Assembly (NCBI RefSeq): GCF_024814355.1
Contig: NZ_JANUXV010000001.1
Coordinates: 310,001 to 374,000 of the forward strand
Direction of reading: 5' to 3'
From: Gleimia sp. 6138-11-ORH1
GTDB lineage: Bacteria; Actinomycetota; Actinomycetes; Actinomycetales; Actinomycetaceae
Length of the DNA stretch: 64,000 bases
The notes under the pieces were generated by a model. It had not been told where the DNA came from, ran no database searches, and saw only the letters and a list, made by a program, of their open reading frames with translations. The position numbers and the translations under genes are program-made. How positions within the stretch are numbered: the stretch's first letter is position 1; each line of letters starts with the position of its first letter. Positions 1 to 9,300 of the stretch are shown here, piece by piece.

Positions 1-1414
1 AGGCGAAATGTGGTTTGAGTTTCCGCCTATTTTTAAAAGCTGTGGCTTTCTCTTCTTCTTCTTCTTCTTGGGCCACTGCAATGGAGTTTTCGATCATACC
101 CCACAAATCTTGGAGTATCTTGTGTACTTTTTTCTTCACCTCATCTTGGAGAAGCTTTTTCGAAAGCCACCAGCTAAGTAAGTATTCGCAGAGCAATAAA
201 ATAAAATGTAATAACGTGAATAGGGTAAATGCTATCCAATCCATTTCAAGTTCTGAAAATAAGAAAAAGTAAGCCGGCAAATAGAGAGGGTATAGTAGGA
301 AAAACGCTTTGAAAATCGACCAGGGAAGATGCTTTCCAGATAGGATCTTCGCTAACGTTTTGAAAGAAGAATCTATTAATCCAGTAAAGAGAACTAAACT
401 TAGTGCATAGCGGAAGACGCCAAACATCAAATAGAATTTGAACACAGGCCCTCTAAAAGCTGGATCTAGAAAACACCAAGTGAGTAGAAAATTTAGTATT
501 GCCACTAATACGAATACCGGAATGTTGAAAATGAGGTTGTAAAGAAACGCGGATTGAACAGGAGATTTCTTCTTTAGTCTTTCCAAAAAATCACCTGTTT
601 TAGAAGGTGAAAAAATAGCATCTAGATTTTCTATTAAACCTAATGTGCCGTTTAAAGAAACTTGATGGGATTTTAAAGTCGTAAAGCTCTTATATTCTGA
701 GTTTTCTATTATCGAGTAATGTGAAAATACGAGAGCGATAACAATGTATAACATTACAGCGATAAAGATCCCTACCCAGTCCCTATGGATTGGTGCAGCG
801 GCAGGAAAAAACCACATATGAAAGACTGTCAAAAGAAGATATACTTCAAAAAATAAAACGCTGGAGCGTATAATAATTCCTAGATAGTCATGTATGCCCG
901 CGCCAAGCTTAGCGAGGTCTTTCAGTTTATTTTTGATTTCCGGTTTCTGTATATCTTTTAGTAGTCGCTTTAAGTCTTCCTCAGAAGGGGAAGAACCCGC
1001 AGGTATTTCTTTGGGAAGGTAAGTCTTGCCTCTAAATATTTCAGCAATATTTAGCTGTAACTTTTTAAGAGTTTCTGTGCTTTTTTCCCTTAGATTTTTT
1101 AGGTAGTCTAATCCCACAAGAATAGCTAGAAACACAAGGAACAATTCCGCTAAGGTAAAGAAAGTTTCTAAATTAAGATAATTAGACCTGAAAAAATCTC
1201 TATTGTTAATAAGCGTAAGAGTGTCGATTGGTTTAGCAACAGGGAACATAGAAATGAAATTGTATTGGAGTGTTCCCAAAAACCAAAGTGATGGAGCGAT
1301 AATAAGTGTGCCGATCAAAAACCCAATAAATCTCTCCCAAACATCCTTGCGATGTGTTTTAGAATCAACATCTGCAGGTTTCGCTGGTGAATCAGCTTGC
1401 TTATCAGGGATCAT
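1..1414 (-). CDS. Polytopic membrane protein, 3' end cut by window edge
   Basis: Reading the minus strand from ATG at 1414 gives about 471 codons with no stop down to base 2, so the gene continues outside the window. The product starts MIPDKQADSPAKPAD, has a short charged N-terminus and about eight hydrophobic stretches typical of membrane helices, separated by Lys/Glu-rich loops. Near the cut end there is a run of glutamates (about residues 447-454), encoded by a GAA/GAG trinucleotide tract seen as CTT repeats at 50-69 on the plus strand. The region is clearly more AT-rich than the rest of the window, which may indicate acquired DNA. No family recognised. Upstream ribosome-binding site is weak (GGAT about 8 nt before ATG). 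Plus-strand frames inside it are shadows. Confidence 0.75.
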   Translation of the reverse strand, partial: MIPDKQADSPAKPADVDSKTHRKDVWERFIGFLIGTLIIAPSLWFLGTLQYNFISMFPVAKPIDTLTLINNRDFFRSNYLNLETFFTLAELFLVFLAILVGLDYLKNLREKSTETLKKLQLNIAEIFRGKTYLPKEIPAGSSPSEEDLKRLLKDIQKPEIKNKLKDLAKLGAGIHDYLGIIIRSSVLFFEVYLLLTVFHMWFFPAAAPIHRDWVGIFIAVMLYIVIALVFSHYSIIENSEYKSFTTLKSHQVSLNGTLGLIENLDAIFSPSKTGDFLERLKKKSPVQSAFLYNLIFNIPVFVLVAILNFLLTWCFLDPAFRGPVFKFYLMFGVFRYALSLVLFTGLIDSSFKTLAKILSGKHLPWSIFKAFFLLYPLYLPAYFFLFSELEMDWIAFTLFTLLHFILLLCEYLLSWWLSKKLLQDEVKKKVHKILQDLWGMIENSIAVAQEEEEEEKATAFKNRRKLKPHFA

Positions 1415-1605
1415 AATACATCCAATGTTAAATGCTTAGAAAATAAAACTGATAACAAACTAAGAATAATCCCGTCAACTTTATCAGGCAAGCACCCAAT
1501 AACACTGGGTTACATAACTTAAAAAGCTCCCCTAACCCACACTTTACGAGTGGTTTAGTTGGTAATATGACCTTAAAGCAGATGAAGGCAAAGGACACGG
1601 TGAAG

Positions 1606-1734
1606 ATGAGCAATCAGAGGAAACCGAAGCGTTACGGGTTATTGCATTTTGCTTTTGACGCATTCTTAACTTTCATCACCAGCGGGTTTTGGCTAATCTG
1701 GATCTTCGTCCGCGAAATGCGCCGCGAAAAATAA
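1606..1734 (+). CDS. Small single-pass membrane protein, 42 aa
   Basis: A short frame starting MSNQRKPKRYG and ending VREMRREK. It has a basic N-terminus, one hydrophobic segment rich in Phe, Leu and Trp (about residues 12-34) and a basic tail. Short proteins with a Lys/Arg-rich head, a segment like FLTFITSGFWLIW and an Arg-rich end recur in actinobacteria as unnamed small membrane proteins; this resemblance is from memory. An AAGGA box 10 nt upstream favours the ATG at 1606; in-frame ATGs at 1567 and 1582 are alternatives. It converges with the methyltransferase gene, with two bases between the stop codons. Confidence 0.5.
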   Translation: MSNQRKPKRYGLLHFAFDAFLTFITSGFWLIWIFVREMRREK

Positions 1735-1736
1735 GA

Positions 1737-2282
1737 TTAACCGTCACAACTATACGCGTACAGCCAATCCCGCTTAGGAAACCACGGCCAGCAACGATTC
1801 ACCCGATGAGTGTACTCAACATAAGTGCTCCCAAACTTTGCAAGTAACCACTTTTCCTCAGTGTGCTTTAACAAAACCGTTAAGAAACCCCAATATAAAA
1901 ACGGCAGCCACCAAACCCAAAAATTCGCTAACCCCAGTAAAATCCCACAGTTAACTAACAGTACCCCCGCATAAAGCGGGTGACGCACCCAAGCGTAAAA
2001 ACCGCTGGTCATTAAAACCCCAGCGCGAATCTGCTGCACCATCTTCCCCCAAAAGACCGTGCCCGCCCAAAAGAAAACCCCAACTAACAGCAGTAGTAAA
2101 GCCAAAAAACGCAGGGCATAAACCCACCCCAAAGTGCTGAACTGACCACCCGCGAAAAAACCGCAACCCCAAAAAACAGTGGCTAAACCAGTGGGAAGAA
2201 AAGAACCAGCCACAAAAACCGGGCCAACTCCAAAAACCGAACCAACTCCAAAAACAGGCAGAGAAGAATCCTGAGCAGACAA
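1737..2282 (-). CDS. Isoprenylcysteine carboxyl methyltransferase-like membrane protein
   Basis: The product (181 aa) has an N-terminal hydrophobic region and the C-terminal signature of the ICMT/PEMT-type membrane methyltransferases: GFYAWVRHPLYAG (the RHPxYxG SAM-binding region) followed later by a conserved acidic pair in HTEEKWLLAKFGSTYVEYTHRV. Bacterial members methylate small or lipid substrates, and the substrate cannot be read from sequence. The start is a TTG three bases after the glgX stop, with GGATAGG overlapping the glgX end, so translation is probably coupled. The first 30 residues contain a repeated VFGVG pattern and may not be conserved. A methyltransferase is an odd partner for glgX. 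Confidence 0.65.
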   Translation of the reverse strand: MSAQDSSLPVFGVGSVFGVGPVFVAGSFLPTGLATVFWGCGFFAGGQFSTLGWVYALRFLALLLLLVGVFFWAGTVFWGKMVQQIRAGVLMTSGFYAWVRHPLYAGVLLVNCGILLGLANFWVWWLPFLYWGFLTVLLKHTEEKWLLAKFGSTYVEYTHRVNRCWPWFPKRDWLYAYSCDG

Positions 2283-2285
2283 AAC

Positions 2286-4595
2286 CTATCCAACCGTGAA
2301 ATAAATCTGCATCGACTGGGGTTCAACCTGAGTAGCCGCCGCAGGCGGGACAACCTCACACCCAGATAAATCATTGAAATCTGGGGAAACCCCACCCTGG
2401 ACAGGAGTTTGCCAAGACGAATCGAAAACTAAACGCCAATGCTTCCCCCTCCCCGCAGGTAAAACAACATTTTGCGGATTCAAAGTTGCGTTGAAAACCA
2501 CCAGCAAATCTGCGTCACCATGAGGAAGCCCAGAACGAACCATCTGTAGCACGCGATTTTCTGAACTATTCCAATCCCCGGTAGTCATCGTCTTCCCACA
2601 CGCATTAAACCACGCTAAATCAGGAAGCACATCCCCCGGAGCAACCTGCCCATCACAGAAATAAACCGGGCGCATCACCTGGTGAATCCGACGCAAATGA
2701 ATCAAGTAACGCACTGACTCAAATAACTGAACCTGCTTCTTTTGCCAATCCCAATTCACCCAAGAAATCTCAGAATCTTGACAGTAAGCGTTATTATTTC
2801 CCTGCTGGCTGCGCGCAAACTCATCACCCGCATTCAACATCGGCGTCCCCGCCGAAATCATCATCGTGGCAAATAAATTCCGCATAGACCTAAAACGCGC
2901 AAACCGAACCGCGTCAATAAGCCCCTCATCCACATTCTCATCAATCGGCCCATCCAAAGGATAGCCTTCCATCCCGTGATTCCAAGAACGATTCTCAGAA
3001 GAACCATCGCGGTTATTTTCAAGATTAGCGTGATTAGCCTTATGGTCATAAGAAGTTAAATCCGCCATGGTGAAACCATCATGCGCAGTCACAAAGTTCA
3101 CTGAAGAACGCGTCCGGCGCCAATGCCCCAGAGTCTCCCCAAAGAAATCTACTGACCCTGAAATACGAGTCGCTAAATCATTAGGCCCCTGCGCCTGATA
3201 GCCGCGCTCTAAATTCGCAAAATCAGCCAGCCAAAAAGAACGTAGCGTATCCCGGTAACGGTCATTCCATTCAGACCAAGGAAGTGGGAAGTTACCAGTC
3301 TGCCAGCCACCAGGGCCAATATCCCACGGTTCCGCAATAAGTTTTTGTAACTTAATCACCGGATCAGCAGCCACAGCCATTAAAAAAGGGTGCTTAGAAG
3401 TAAACCCAGTGTCAAAACGCGCTAAAGTAGTGGCCAAGTCGAAACGGAACCCATCCACCCCAACTTCCTCACTCCAATACCGCAAGGAATCTAACGTCAT
3501 CTGCACTACACGCGCTTCATCAAAATTAACAGTATTACCACAGCCAGTATCGTTAATCATCTGCACCGGATAAGACTTAGTGTGCCGGTAATAAATAAAC
3601 TGCCCAAAACCACGCCAAGAAAGTGAAGGCCCATACAAACCGCCCTCGGCAGTATGGTTATACACCACATCCAAAATCACTTCGATCCCATTTTGATGCA
3701 GGATAGAAACCATACCCCTAACCTCATCAATAATCGCCTGCGAACCAGCCGCTTGGGCTGCCTTAGTCGCATAAGACGCTTCAGGAGCAAAATAGGAAAG
3801 CGTGTTATAACCCCAGTAGTTAGATAAACCCTTCTTTGTTAAAAACGGTTCATCCCACTTAGCGTGAATCGGCAGAAGCTCAACCGCAGTCACACCCAAT
3901 TTCTTAAAATGAGCTATCGTAGCCGGATGTGCTAACCCCGCGTAAGTACCCCGCAACTCTTCGGGCACACCCGGAAGATTCTTCGTAAACCCCTTAACGT
4001 GCAGTTCATAAATCACCGTTTCATTCCAAGCCCGACGAATCGGCTCTTTCACCGGAAACTCATTGTTAATCACCACTGAACGCGCCTGATAAGGAGCTGA
4101 ATCGACAGTGGACATAACCGGCGGGAACTGAGTAGGTTCCTCAGTTAGCGGATCAGTCTCATGCGCATACAAAGCCCGATGATGCTGAGGAACATTAGCT
4201 AAACCACGCCCATACGGGTCCAAAAGAAGTTTAAACGGGTTATAAATGATCCCCCGCTGCGGATCCCACTGTCCGCTCACCCGATAGCCGTAACAAGTTC
4301 CCACACCCGCACCTTTTAAGAACGCGCTCCAAGTTCCCCCGTCATGTAAGTTCATCTGATAGCGTGTCTCAGACGCATCCGGATCAGCAGAAGAAAAAAC
4401 ACACAGCTCAACGGCAGAAGCATAAGGAGCCACCACGCAAAACTCCACCCCATTAGCGATAGTGCGCGCCCCAAAGAAAGTTGCCCCCGAAAGAGCCGCT
4501 GGAAGCGTCTGAGAAGAAAGCTCCCAAACGACCGGCTCACCTGCAACTGGTGCGCCGTTAAGAGAAGCTGAGCTATCAAGAGATGAAGAGTTCAT
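2286..4595 (-). CDS. glgX: Glycogen debranching enzyme GlgX
   Basis: A 769-aa GH13 alpha-amylase-superfamily enzyme that hydrolyses alpha-1,6 branches of glycogen limit dextrins in the cytoplasm. An N-terminal CBM48-like beta domain (about residues 38-140) precedes the TIM barrel. Visible catalytic elements are DVVYNH (309-314), the nucleophile Asp386 in DGFRFDLATT, the acid/base Glu422 in AEPWDIG, and HDG (505-507). The length is a little above the usual 650-720 because of a longer N-terminus. It is transcribed away from etfBA, with a 14-bp palindrome in the shared intergenic region. No other glycogen gene is in the window. Isoamylase/TreX is the close alternative; GlgX is favoured by overall layout. 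Confidence 0.9.
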   Translation of the reverse strand: MNSSSLDSSASLNGAPVAGEPVVWELSSQTLPAALSGATFFGARTIANGVEFCVVAPYASAVELCVFSSADPDASETRYQMNLHDGGTWSAFLKGAGVGTCYGYRVSGQWDPQRGIIYNPFKLLLDPYGRGLANVPQHHRALYAHETDPLTEEPTQFPPVMSTVDSAPYQARSVVINNEFPVKEPIRRAWNETVIYELHVKGFTKNLPGVPEELRGTYAGLAHPATIAHFKKLGVTAVELLPIHAKWDEPFLTKKGLSNYWGYNTLSYFAPEASYATKAAQAAGSQAIIDEVRGMVSILHQNGIEVILDVVYNHTAEGGLYGPSLSWRGFGQFIYYRHTKSYPVQMINDTGCGNTVNFDEARVVQMTLDSLRYWSEEVGVDGFRFDLATTLARFDTGFTSKHPFLMAVAADPVIKLQKLIAEPWDIGPGGWQTGNFPLPWSEWNDRYRDTLRSFWLADFANLERGYQAQGPNDLATRISGSVDFFGETLGHWRRTRSSVNFVTAHDGFTMADLTSYDHKANHANLENNRDGSSENRSWNHGMEGYPLDGPIDENVDEGLIDAVRFARFRSMRNLFATMMISAGTPMLNAGDEFARSQQGNNNAYCQDSEISWVNWDWQKKQVQLFESVRYLIHLRRIHQVMRPVYFCDGQVAPGDVLPDLAWFNACGKTMTTGDWNSSENRVLQMVRSGLPHGDADLLVVFNATLNPQNVVLPAGRGKHWRLVFDSSWQTPVQGGVSPDFNDLSGCEVVPPAAATQVEPQSMQIYFTVG

Positions 4596-4670
4596 AGTGG
4601 TTTATTAAGGAATATAGTTAGCGAAAAGTACCGGGCAGACTAAAAAGAAAATAGCGTCTTTATCGACTAT

Positions 4671-4684
4671 AAGACAATTGTCTT
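4671..4684. promoter_or_regulatory. Perfect 14-bp palindrome between glgX and etfB
   Basis: AAGACAATTGTCTT is a perfect palindrome in the 191-bp divergent region between glgX (minus) and etfB (plus). A further GTCTT half-site lies just upstream (about 4656), giving three GTCTT/AAGAC arms in 30 bp. It overlaps a possible etfB promoter (TTGAGA 4683-4688, AATACT 4705-4710, 16-bp spacing). Likely a repressor or activator site; the regulator is unknown. Confidence 0.4.
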
Positions 4685-4786
4685 GAGAATAGTCCATTGA
4701 AAATAATACTTACTTTGCCTATGAGGTGGCAAACACTACTTAAACCAACGACCCATTTCCCCTCATCTTTAGCTACTGTTATAGGT

Positions 4787-5575
4787 ATGAGGATTGTAGT
4801 TTGTTTCAAACATGTACCGGACGTAGTCTCACAACGCCGGATCGAGGACGGCCGCCTAGTGCGCGGCGAAGATGACACCCTAAACGAACTGGACGAAAAC
4901 GCGATTGAAGCCGCCGTCCAAACCATAGAAGACCTTGGTGGGGAAGTAATCGCCCTCACCATGGGTCCCGAGGACGCCGAAGACTCCGCCCTCTTAGCCC
5001 TCCAAAAAGGCGCGGACCGAGCAATCGTCATCTCTGACGACCGGTTAGGCGGCTCCGACGCCCTCGCCACCGCCACCGTACTGGCCGCCGCCATTAAACA
5101 ACTACACGCCGAAACCCCGGTAGATCTGGTAATCACCGGCATGGCCAGCTTAGACGGGATGACTTCAATGCTCCCCGCCACCCTAGCCACCACCTTAAAC
5201 CTCCCATACGTTGGGTTAGCCTCAGAACTGCAAGTCACCGAAACCACCGCCACCATTAAACGCAGTGCCGACGGTTTCACCGACGAACTACAGGTCACCC
5301 TCCCCGCGGTTATCTCAGTAACCGACCAGGTAAACGACCCCCGTTACCCCAACTTCAAAGCCATGAAAGCCGCGCGCTCAAAACCACTCGACAGCTGGAC
5401 CTTAGACGACCTAACCGAACTCAATCCAGAAACCGCGCAACTGGGGGCAGACAGCGCCGGCACCCAACTAATCTCTGCAGACGAAGAACCAGAACGCACT
5501 GCCGGCACCATCATCCAAGACAGTGGAGACGCCGGCGTCCAGTTGGCAAACTACCTAGCCGACCTGCTGAAGTGA
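4787..5575 (+). CDS. etfB: Electron transfer flavoprotein beta subunit
   Basis: EtfB (FixA-type, 262 aa) forms a heterodimer with EtfA that carries electrons from acyl-CoA and related dehydrogenases to the quinone pool. The start at 4787 gives MRIVVCFKHVPDV, the family's usual beginning (V-C-x-K-x-V-P-D). An in-frame ATG at 4697 would add 30 non-conserved residues and is rejected. The segments ALQKGADRAIVISD and LVITGMASLDG fit the AMP/nucleotide-binding core. Length is normal for the family. It sits 7 bp upstream of etfA and is surely co-transcribed. Third positions are dominated by C and A. Confidence 0.92.
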   Translation: MRIVVCFKHVPDVVSQRRIEDGRLVRGEDDTLNELDENAIEAAVQTIEDLGGEVIALTMGPEDAEDSALLALQKGADRAIVISDDRLGGSDALATATVLAAAIKQLHAETPVDLVITGMASLDGMTSMLPATLATTLNLPYVGLASELQVTETTATIKRSADGFTDELQVTLPAVISVTDQVNDPRYPNFKAMKAARSKPLDSWTLDDLTELNPETAQLGADSAGTQLISADEEPERTAGTIIQDSGDAGVQLANYLADLLK

Positions 5576-5582
5576 GGAACCA

Positions 5583-6566
5583 ATGTTAAACGCTCCTATC
5601 CTAGTAATCACCGACCACACTGGTTCCGAAACCGAAGGTTTCAAACTCACCGGCCCCTCCGCGCAACTACTCACCCTAGCGCGCAGCCTCACCACGGCAG
5701 AGATCCACGCGCTGGCACTCAACCCCGCGCCAGACCTAACCGCCCTCGGAAAATACGGAGTCACCCAAGTTTACTCACCCGAGTTTGCCGGACTATCCCC
5801 CCGAGTCGCATCCGTCGTAGCCGACTGCGCTTTAGCAGTTCTCACTGCTTCCTCAGCCCCCTACGCAGCTATCCTCAATGTTTCCAATTACCGAGGGCGG
5901 GAAGTAGCCGGAATCTTAGCTGCCAAACTCGGCTCCGGCGCAGCCGTAGACGTAACCGCCTGCCAAATAGTAGACGGATCCATTGAAGCATCAAAAACCA
6001 TCCTAGCTGGCACCTGGTCATCAACTTTCAAAGTTACCCGCGGCACCCCCATCATCTCCCTCCGCGCCTCCGCCGTAGAAGCCCTCCCCGCTGAAAACCC
6101 CACCAGCCCCGCAGTAACCACAATCCCCGTAGAGTTCTCACCCGCTTCTAAAACAGTTAAAGTAATCGCTTCAACCGAACAGGGCGGAGACGGACGAATC
6201 TCCCTCACCGAAGCCCCCGTCGTGGTAGTCGGCGGACGCGGCACAGACGGAGACTTCACCCTGGTAGAAGAACTCGCCGACACCCTCGGAGCCGGCGTAG
6301 GCGCTACCCGCGTAGCCTGCGACGAAGGTTGGATTGACCGCACCGCCCAAGTAGGACAAACCGGAGTGACAATCGCCCCGCGCATCTACATTGGGCTGGG
6401 AGTATCCGGCGCAATCCACCACACCTGCGGAATCCAAGCCTCCCAAAAAATCGTGGCAATCTGTGACGACCCAGACGCCCCCATCTTTGAACTAACCGAT
6501 TTTGGAATAGTAGGGGACATTAACGAAGTCATCCCCCAAGCCCTGGAAATCCTCAAAAACCGCTAA
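5583..6566 (+). CDS. etfA: Electron transfer flavoprotein alpha subunit
   Basis: EtfA (FixB-type, 327 aa) binds FAD in its C-terminal domain. The diagnostic stretch is YIGLGVSGAIHHTCGIQAS followed by KIVAICDDPDAPIF and DFGIVGD, matching the family pattern (SGAIQH, IVAIN-D--API, D-GIVGD). The GGRG and LADTLGAGVGATR segments fit the preceding FAD-contacting region. Start ATG at 5583 follows the etfB stop by 7 nt, with GAGGAACC as ribosome-binding site. Downstream the cysteine desulfurase follows after 34 bp. A copy of the CGCCCTCG motif with its A-rich flank lies inside this gene at 5741. Confidence 0.93.
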   Translation: MLNAPILVITDHTGSETEGFKLTGPSAQLLTLARSLTTAEIHALALNPAPDLTALGKYGVTQVYSPEFAGLSPRVASVVADCALAVLTASSAPYAAILNVSNYRGREVAGILAAKLGSGAAVDVTACQIVDGSIEASKTILAGTWSSTFKVTRGTPIISLRASAVEALPAENPTSPAVTTIPVEFSPASKTVKVIASTEQGGDGRISLTEAPVVVVGGRGTDGDFTLVEELADTLGAGVGATRVACDEGWIDRTAQVGQTGVTIAPRIYIGLGVSGAIHHTCGIQASQKIVAICDDPDAPIFELTDFGIVGDINEVIPQALEILKNR

Positions 6567-6600
6567 CCCCAGACTGCTTTTCCGCTGAAAAACAGGCAAA

Positions 6601-7812
6601 ATGACTGAAGTTTACTTAGACCACGCCGCCACCACGCCACTTCGCCTTGTAGCTGAAGAAGCGTGGCTAAAAGCCGTTTCCCAACTGCGCGAACACCCCG
6701 GAAACCCCGCCGCCTTACATAAAGGCGCTCGCGGAGCAAAGCGACTTTTAGAAGACGCACGCGAAAGTATCGCCCACCACCTGGGGGCGGACCGGGCGGA
6801 AGTAATCTTCACCTCTGGGGCTACCGAAGCAAACGCTTTAGCAATCGTGGGTGGCTATCGTGGAATGCGAAAATTCGGTTACCAAACTGTGCAAGTTTGC
6901 CCCACCGACCACCCCTCGTCTTGGAATCAAGCCACTAGCATCGAACGTGAAGGGGGCACTTTCCAAGCTCTGCAAGTAGACGCTAATGGAGTAATCGACC
7001 CCGCATCAATAAGCGCAGCCGCCGGGGTAGTTTCCTTTTCTTTAGTCTGCTCAGAAACCGGTACGCTACAACCGATTAGGGAAATAGTTGCTGCCACCCG
7101 GCAGGTGGGAATAGAAAATAAAGCTAACCGCAGCGCCCTCGTCCATACGGATGCCTGCCAAGCCCTGCACACGCTGCCAGTAGATTTACACGGAACTGAC
7201 CTGGATTTAATCACCCTATCTGCCCATAAAATCGGTGGCCCAGTAGGAATCGGCGCATTAGTGATTAAACGCGGCACTCCGCTCCAAACTGACCGTCCCG
7301 GCGGCGACCAAGAAATGAAACACCGCTCGGGAACTGTAGATGTTGCCGGTGCCTGCGCTTTCGCAGCTGCTTTAGAAGCCGCCTGCGCTGAACGCGAAGA
7401 ACTGCGCAAACGCTGCGAAACTATCCAAAACCACCTGTGGGCAGGGATTGAAAAACTTAAAACCACAGGGGAAATCCCCACTAATGTGGCAAAAACAATC
7501 CAAAGTGAAACTGTCCCCACTATCGCGCATCTGAGTCTGCCCACCGCCCACCCGGAAGCGGTCTTACTTGGCTTAGACCAAGCCGGCGTGTGGGCTTCAG
7601 CCGGATCAGCCTGCCACGCGGGAGTTACCCGCCCCAGCCGAGTGCTAATGGAAATGGGGCGCAGTGAAACTGAAGCGCTGGGGGTGCTTAGACTTTCTTT
7701 TGGACCCAGCTCTACAGTTAATGATGTTGAGAGATTCCTTAAAGCCTTACCTTTGGCGTTGAAGCAAGCCACCGCACTGGATAAACTGGACGCTCGGAAG
7801 AAAAATAAGTAA
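6601..7812 (+). CDS. Cysteine desulfurase, IscS/NifS-type
   Basis: A PLP-dependent class V aminotransferase-fold enzyme (403 aa) that takes sulfur from cysteine as a protein persulfide. It begins MTEVYLDHAATTPLR, typical of the group. The PLP lysine is Lys210 in LSAHKIGGPVGIGAL and the catalytic cysteine is Cys338 in GSACHAGVTRPS. The gene lies 16 bp upstream of mnmA, so the persulfide probably feeds tRNA 2-thiolation as IscS does. There are no Fe-S scaffold genes nearby, so a dedicated thiolation role is inferred. It could also supply Fe-S assembly. Confidence 0.92.
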   Translation: MTEVYLDHAATTPLRLVAEEAWLKAVSQLREHPGNPAALHKGARGAKRLLEDARESIAHHLGADRAEVIFTSGATEANALAIVGGYRGMRKFGYQTVQVCPTDHPSSWNQATSIEREGGTFQALQVDANGVIDPASISAAAGVVSFSLVCSETGTLQPIREIVAATRQVGIENKANRSALVHTDACQALHTLPVDLHGTDLDLITLSAHKIGGPVGIGALVIKRGTPLQTDRPGGDQEMKHRSGTVDVAGACAFAAALEAACAEREELRKRCETIQNHLWAGIEKLKTTGEIPTNVAKTIQSETVPTIAHLSLPTAHPEAVLLGLDQAGVWASAGSACHAGVTRPSRVLMEMGRSETEALGVLRLSFGPSSTVNDVERFLKALPLALKQATALDKLDARKKNK

Positions 7813-7828
7813 CAAATAAAGGCATTTA

Positions 7829-8965
7829 ATGAAAGTATTAGCCGCCCTCTCCGGAGGAGTCGACTCGGCAGTAGCCGCCGCCCGCGCTGTAGAAGCCGGA
7901 CATGACGTAACCGCAGTGCATATGGCATTATCTTCAAGCCCGCAATCTTGCCGCGTCGGAGCTCGCGGCTGCTGTTCTTTAGAAGACTCAGTAGACGCCG
8001 CCAGAGCCGCAGAAATTCTGGGAATTCCCTACTACGTGTGGGATTTGGCAGATGAGTTTGAAGAAACAGTTATTGACGATTTCGTAGCTCAATACCAGCA
8101 AGGGCGCACCCCGAATCCCTGTGTCCGCTGTAACGAGTTCGTGAAATTCCGTGAACTGGCAGAGCGGGCCAAAGCCCTGGGGTTTGACGCAGTTTGTACC
8201 GGACACTATGCCCGCGTTGAAGATGGGCCAAATGGGAAGCAGCTTTTGCGAGCCCGCGACCTGCTTAAAGACCAATCCTACGTTTTAGCGGTAATGGGAG
8301 AAGCAGAACTTTCCCGCGTGATTTTGCCACTGGGTGATGTCACTTCTAAAACGGAAGTGCGTGAAGAAGCCCAAAGGCGGGGGCTGGGAGTATCCGACAA
8401 ACCAGATTCTTACGACATTTGCTTCATTCCGGACGGGGACACGCAGGGGTTCTTGCGTAGCCGCCTGGGAGAAAATACTGGAAATATCGTCGATACTGAA
8501 GGAAACGTTTTAGGTACCCACCGCGGATACTACGAATACACCGTGGGGCAGCGAAAAGGGTTGGGGATTGAACGCCCCGCCGAGGACGGAAAACCACGTT
8601 ACGTGTTAGAAACGCGCCCTGCCACTAATGAAGTAGTGGTTGGAGCTGCAACGCTACTTTCTATTAACACCGTGCAAGCGAAAGAACTCACTTGGCTGGC
8701 AAATGATGATAGTGGGGAAGTAGTTACCACAGAGGCTAAAGAAATTGGCACAGATGACGATGACTGCCTATACGCGCAAATGCGCGCCCATGGGCGCCCG
8801 ATTCCAGTGGTGGGAGTTACTGTGCATCAAGGTGAAGCTACTTTAGAAGTCACTTTAGGGGAAATGGTCCGCGGGATTGCTGCCGGACAGTCTTTAGTGC
8901 TTTACCGGGGGAATCGAGTTCTGGCCCACGCTGTAATTGACGCCACACGCAAAAATGGGGTTTAA
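7829..8965 (+). CDS. mnmA: tRNA-specific 2-thiouridylase MnmA
   Basis: MnmA (378 aa) installs the 2-thio group on U34 of tRNA Lys, Glu and Gln using ATP and persulfide sulfur. The PP-loop SGGVDS is at residues 8-13. The two catalytic cysteines are Cys101 in [12 protein letters not shown] and Cys198 in [11 protein letters not shown]. The C-terminal [11 protein letters not shown] and EVVVGAA segments are also family features. Length is normal. It follows the cysteine desulfurase directly and the pair is probably one operon. A tRNA-Leu gene follows after 71 bp. Confidence 0.96.
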   Translation: MKVLAALSGGVDSAVAAARAVEAGHDVTAVHMALSSSPQSCRVGARGCCSLEDSVDAARAAEILGIPYYVWDLADEFEETVIDDFVAQYQQGRTPNPCVRCNEFVKFRELAERAKALGFDAVCTGHYARVEDGPNGKQLLRARDLLKDQSYVLAVMGEAELSRVILPLGDVTSKTEVREEAQRRGLGVSDKPDSYDICFIPDGDTQGFLRSRLGENTGNIVDTEGNVLGTHRGYYEYTVGQRKGLGIERPAEDGKPRYVLETRPATNEVVVGAATLLSINTVQAKELTWLANDDSGEVVTTEAKEIGTDDDDCLYAQMRAHGRPIPVVGVTVHQGEATLEVTLGEMVRGIAAGQSLVLYRGNRVLAHAVIDATRKNGV

Positions 8966-9036
8966 GAGCCTTTTTCAGTTTTTCTTTTGGGAATAGAACC
9001 GCTACACTTGATGAGTACCTGAGTTTATCAGGAGCT

Positions 9037-9118
<82 letters not shown>

Positions 9119-9124
9119 CGCAGT

Positions 9125-9155
9125 AAAAAGACCTTGCTTCGGCAAGGTCTTTTTT
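9125..9155 (+). terminator. Rho-independent terminator after tRNA-Leu
   Basis: An A-tract, then GACCTTGC, a TTCG tetraloop, GCAAGGTC and a run of six T. It lies immediately after the tRNA gene. Confidence 0.9.
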
Positions 9156-9208
9156 GTTGTCGAAAAAATTGAAACTGCACATTTGTTCAGCTGGGGAAGA
9201 GATATTTT

Positions 9209-9238
9209 TTGATTTCCGCAAAAGGCGTTACACTATAA
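9209..9238 (+). promoter_or_regulatory. Possible promoter of MFS gene
   Basis: TTGATT (9209-9214), an 18-bp spacer and CTATAA (9233-9238) resemble a primary sigma-factor promoter about 60 bp upstream of the MFS start, which has an AAAGGAG ribosome-binding site. Confidence 0.35.
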
Positions 9239-9300
9239 GGCGGTATTCACATCAAATGGTGTAGCAAATCAGCACAGACACCGGTAACAAAGGAGTTTCC

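Noticed and set aside
1428-1613. 61-codon minus-strand frame between the first two genes
   Set aside because: Low-complexity hydrophobic sequence without a ribosome-binding site; overlaps the start of the small plus-strand gene.
6927-7937. 336-codon minus-strand frame opposite the cysteine desulfurase and mnmA
   Set aside because: Lies entirely antisense to two genes with full catalytic motifs; composition is typical of a shadow frame.
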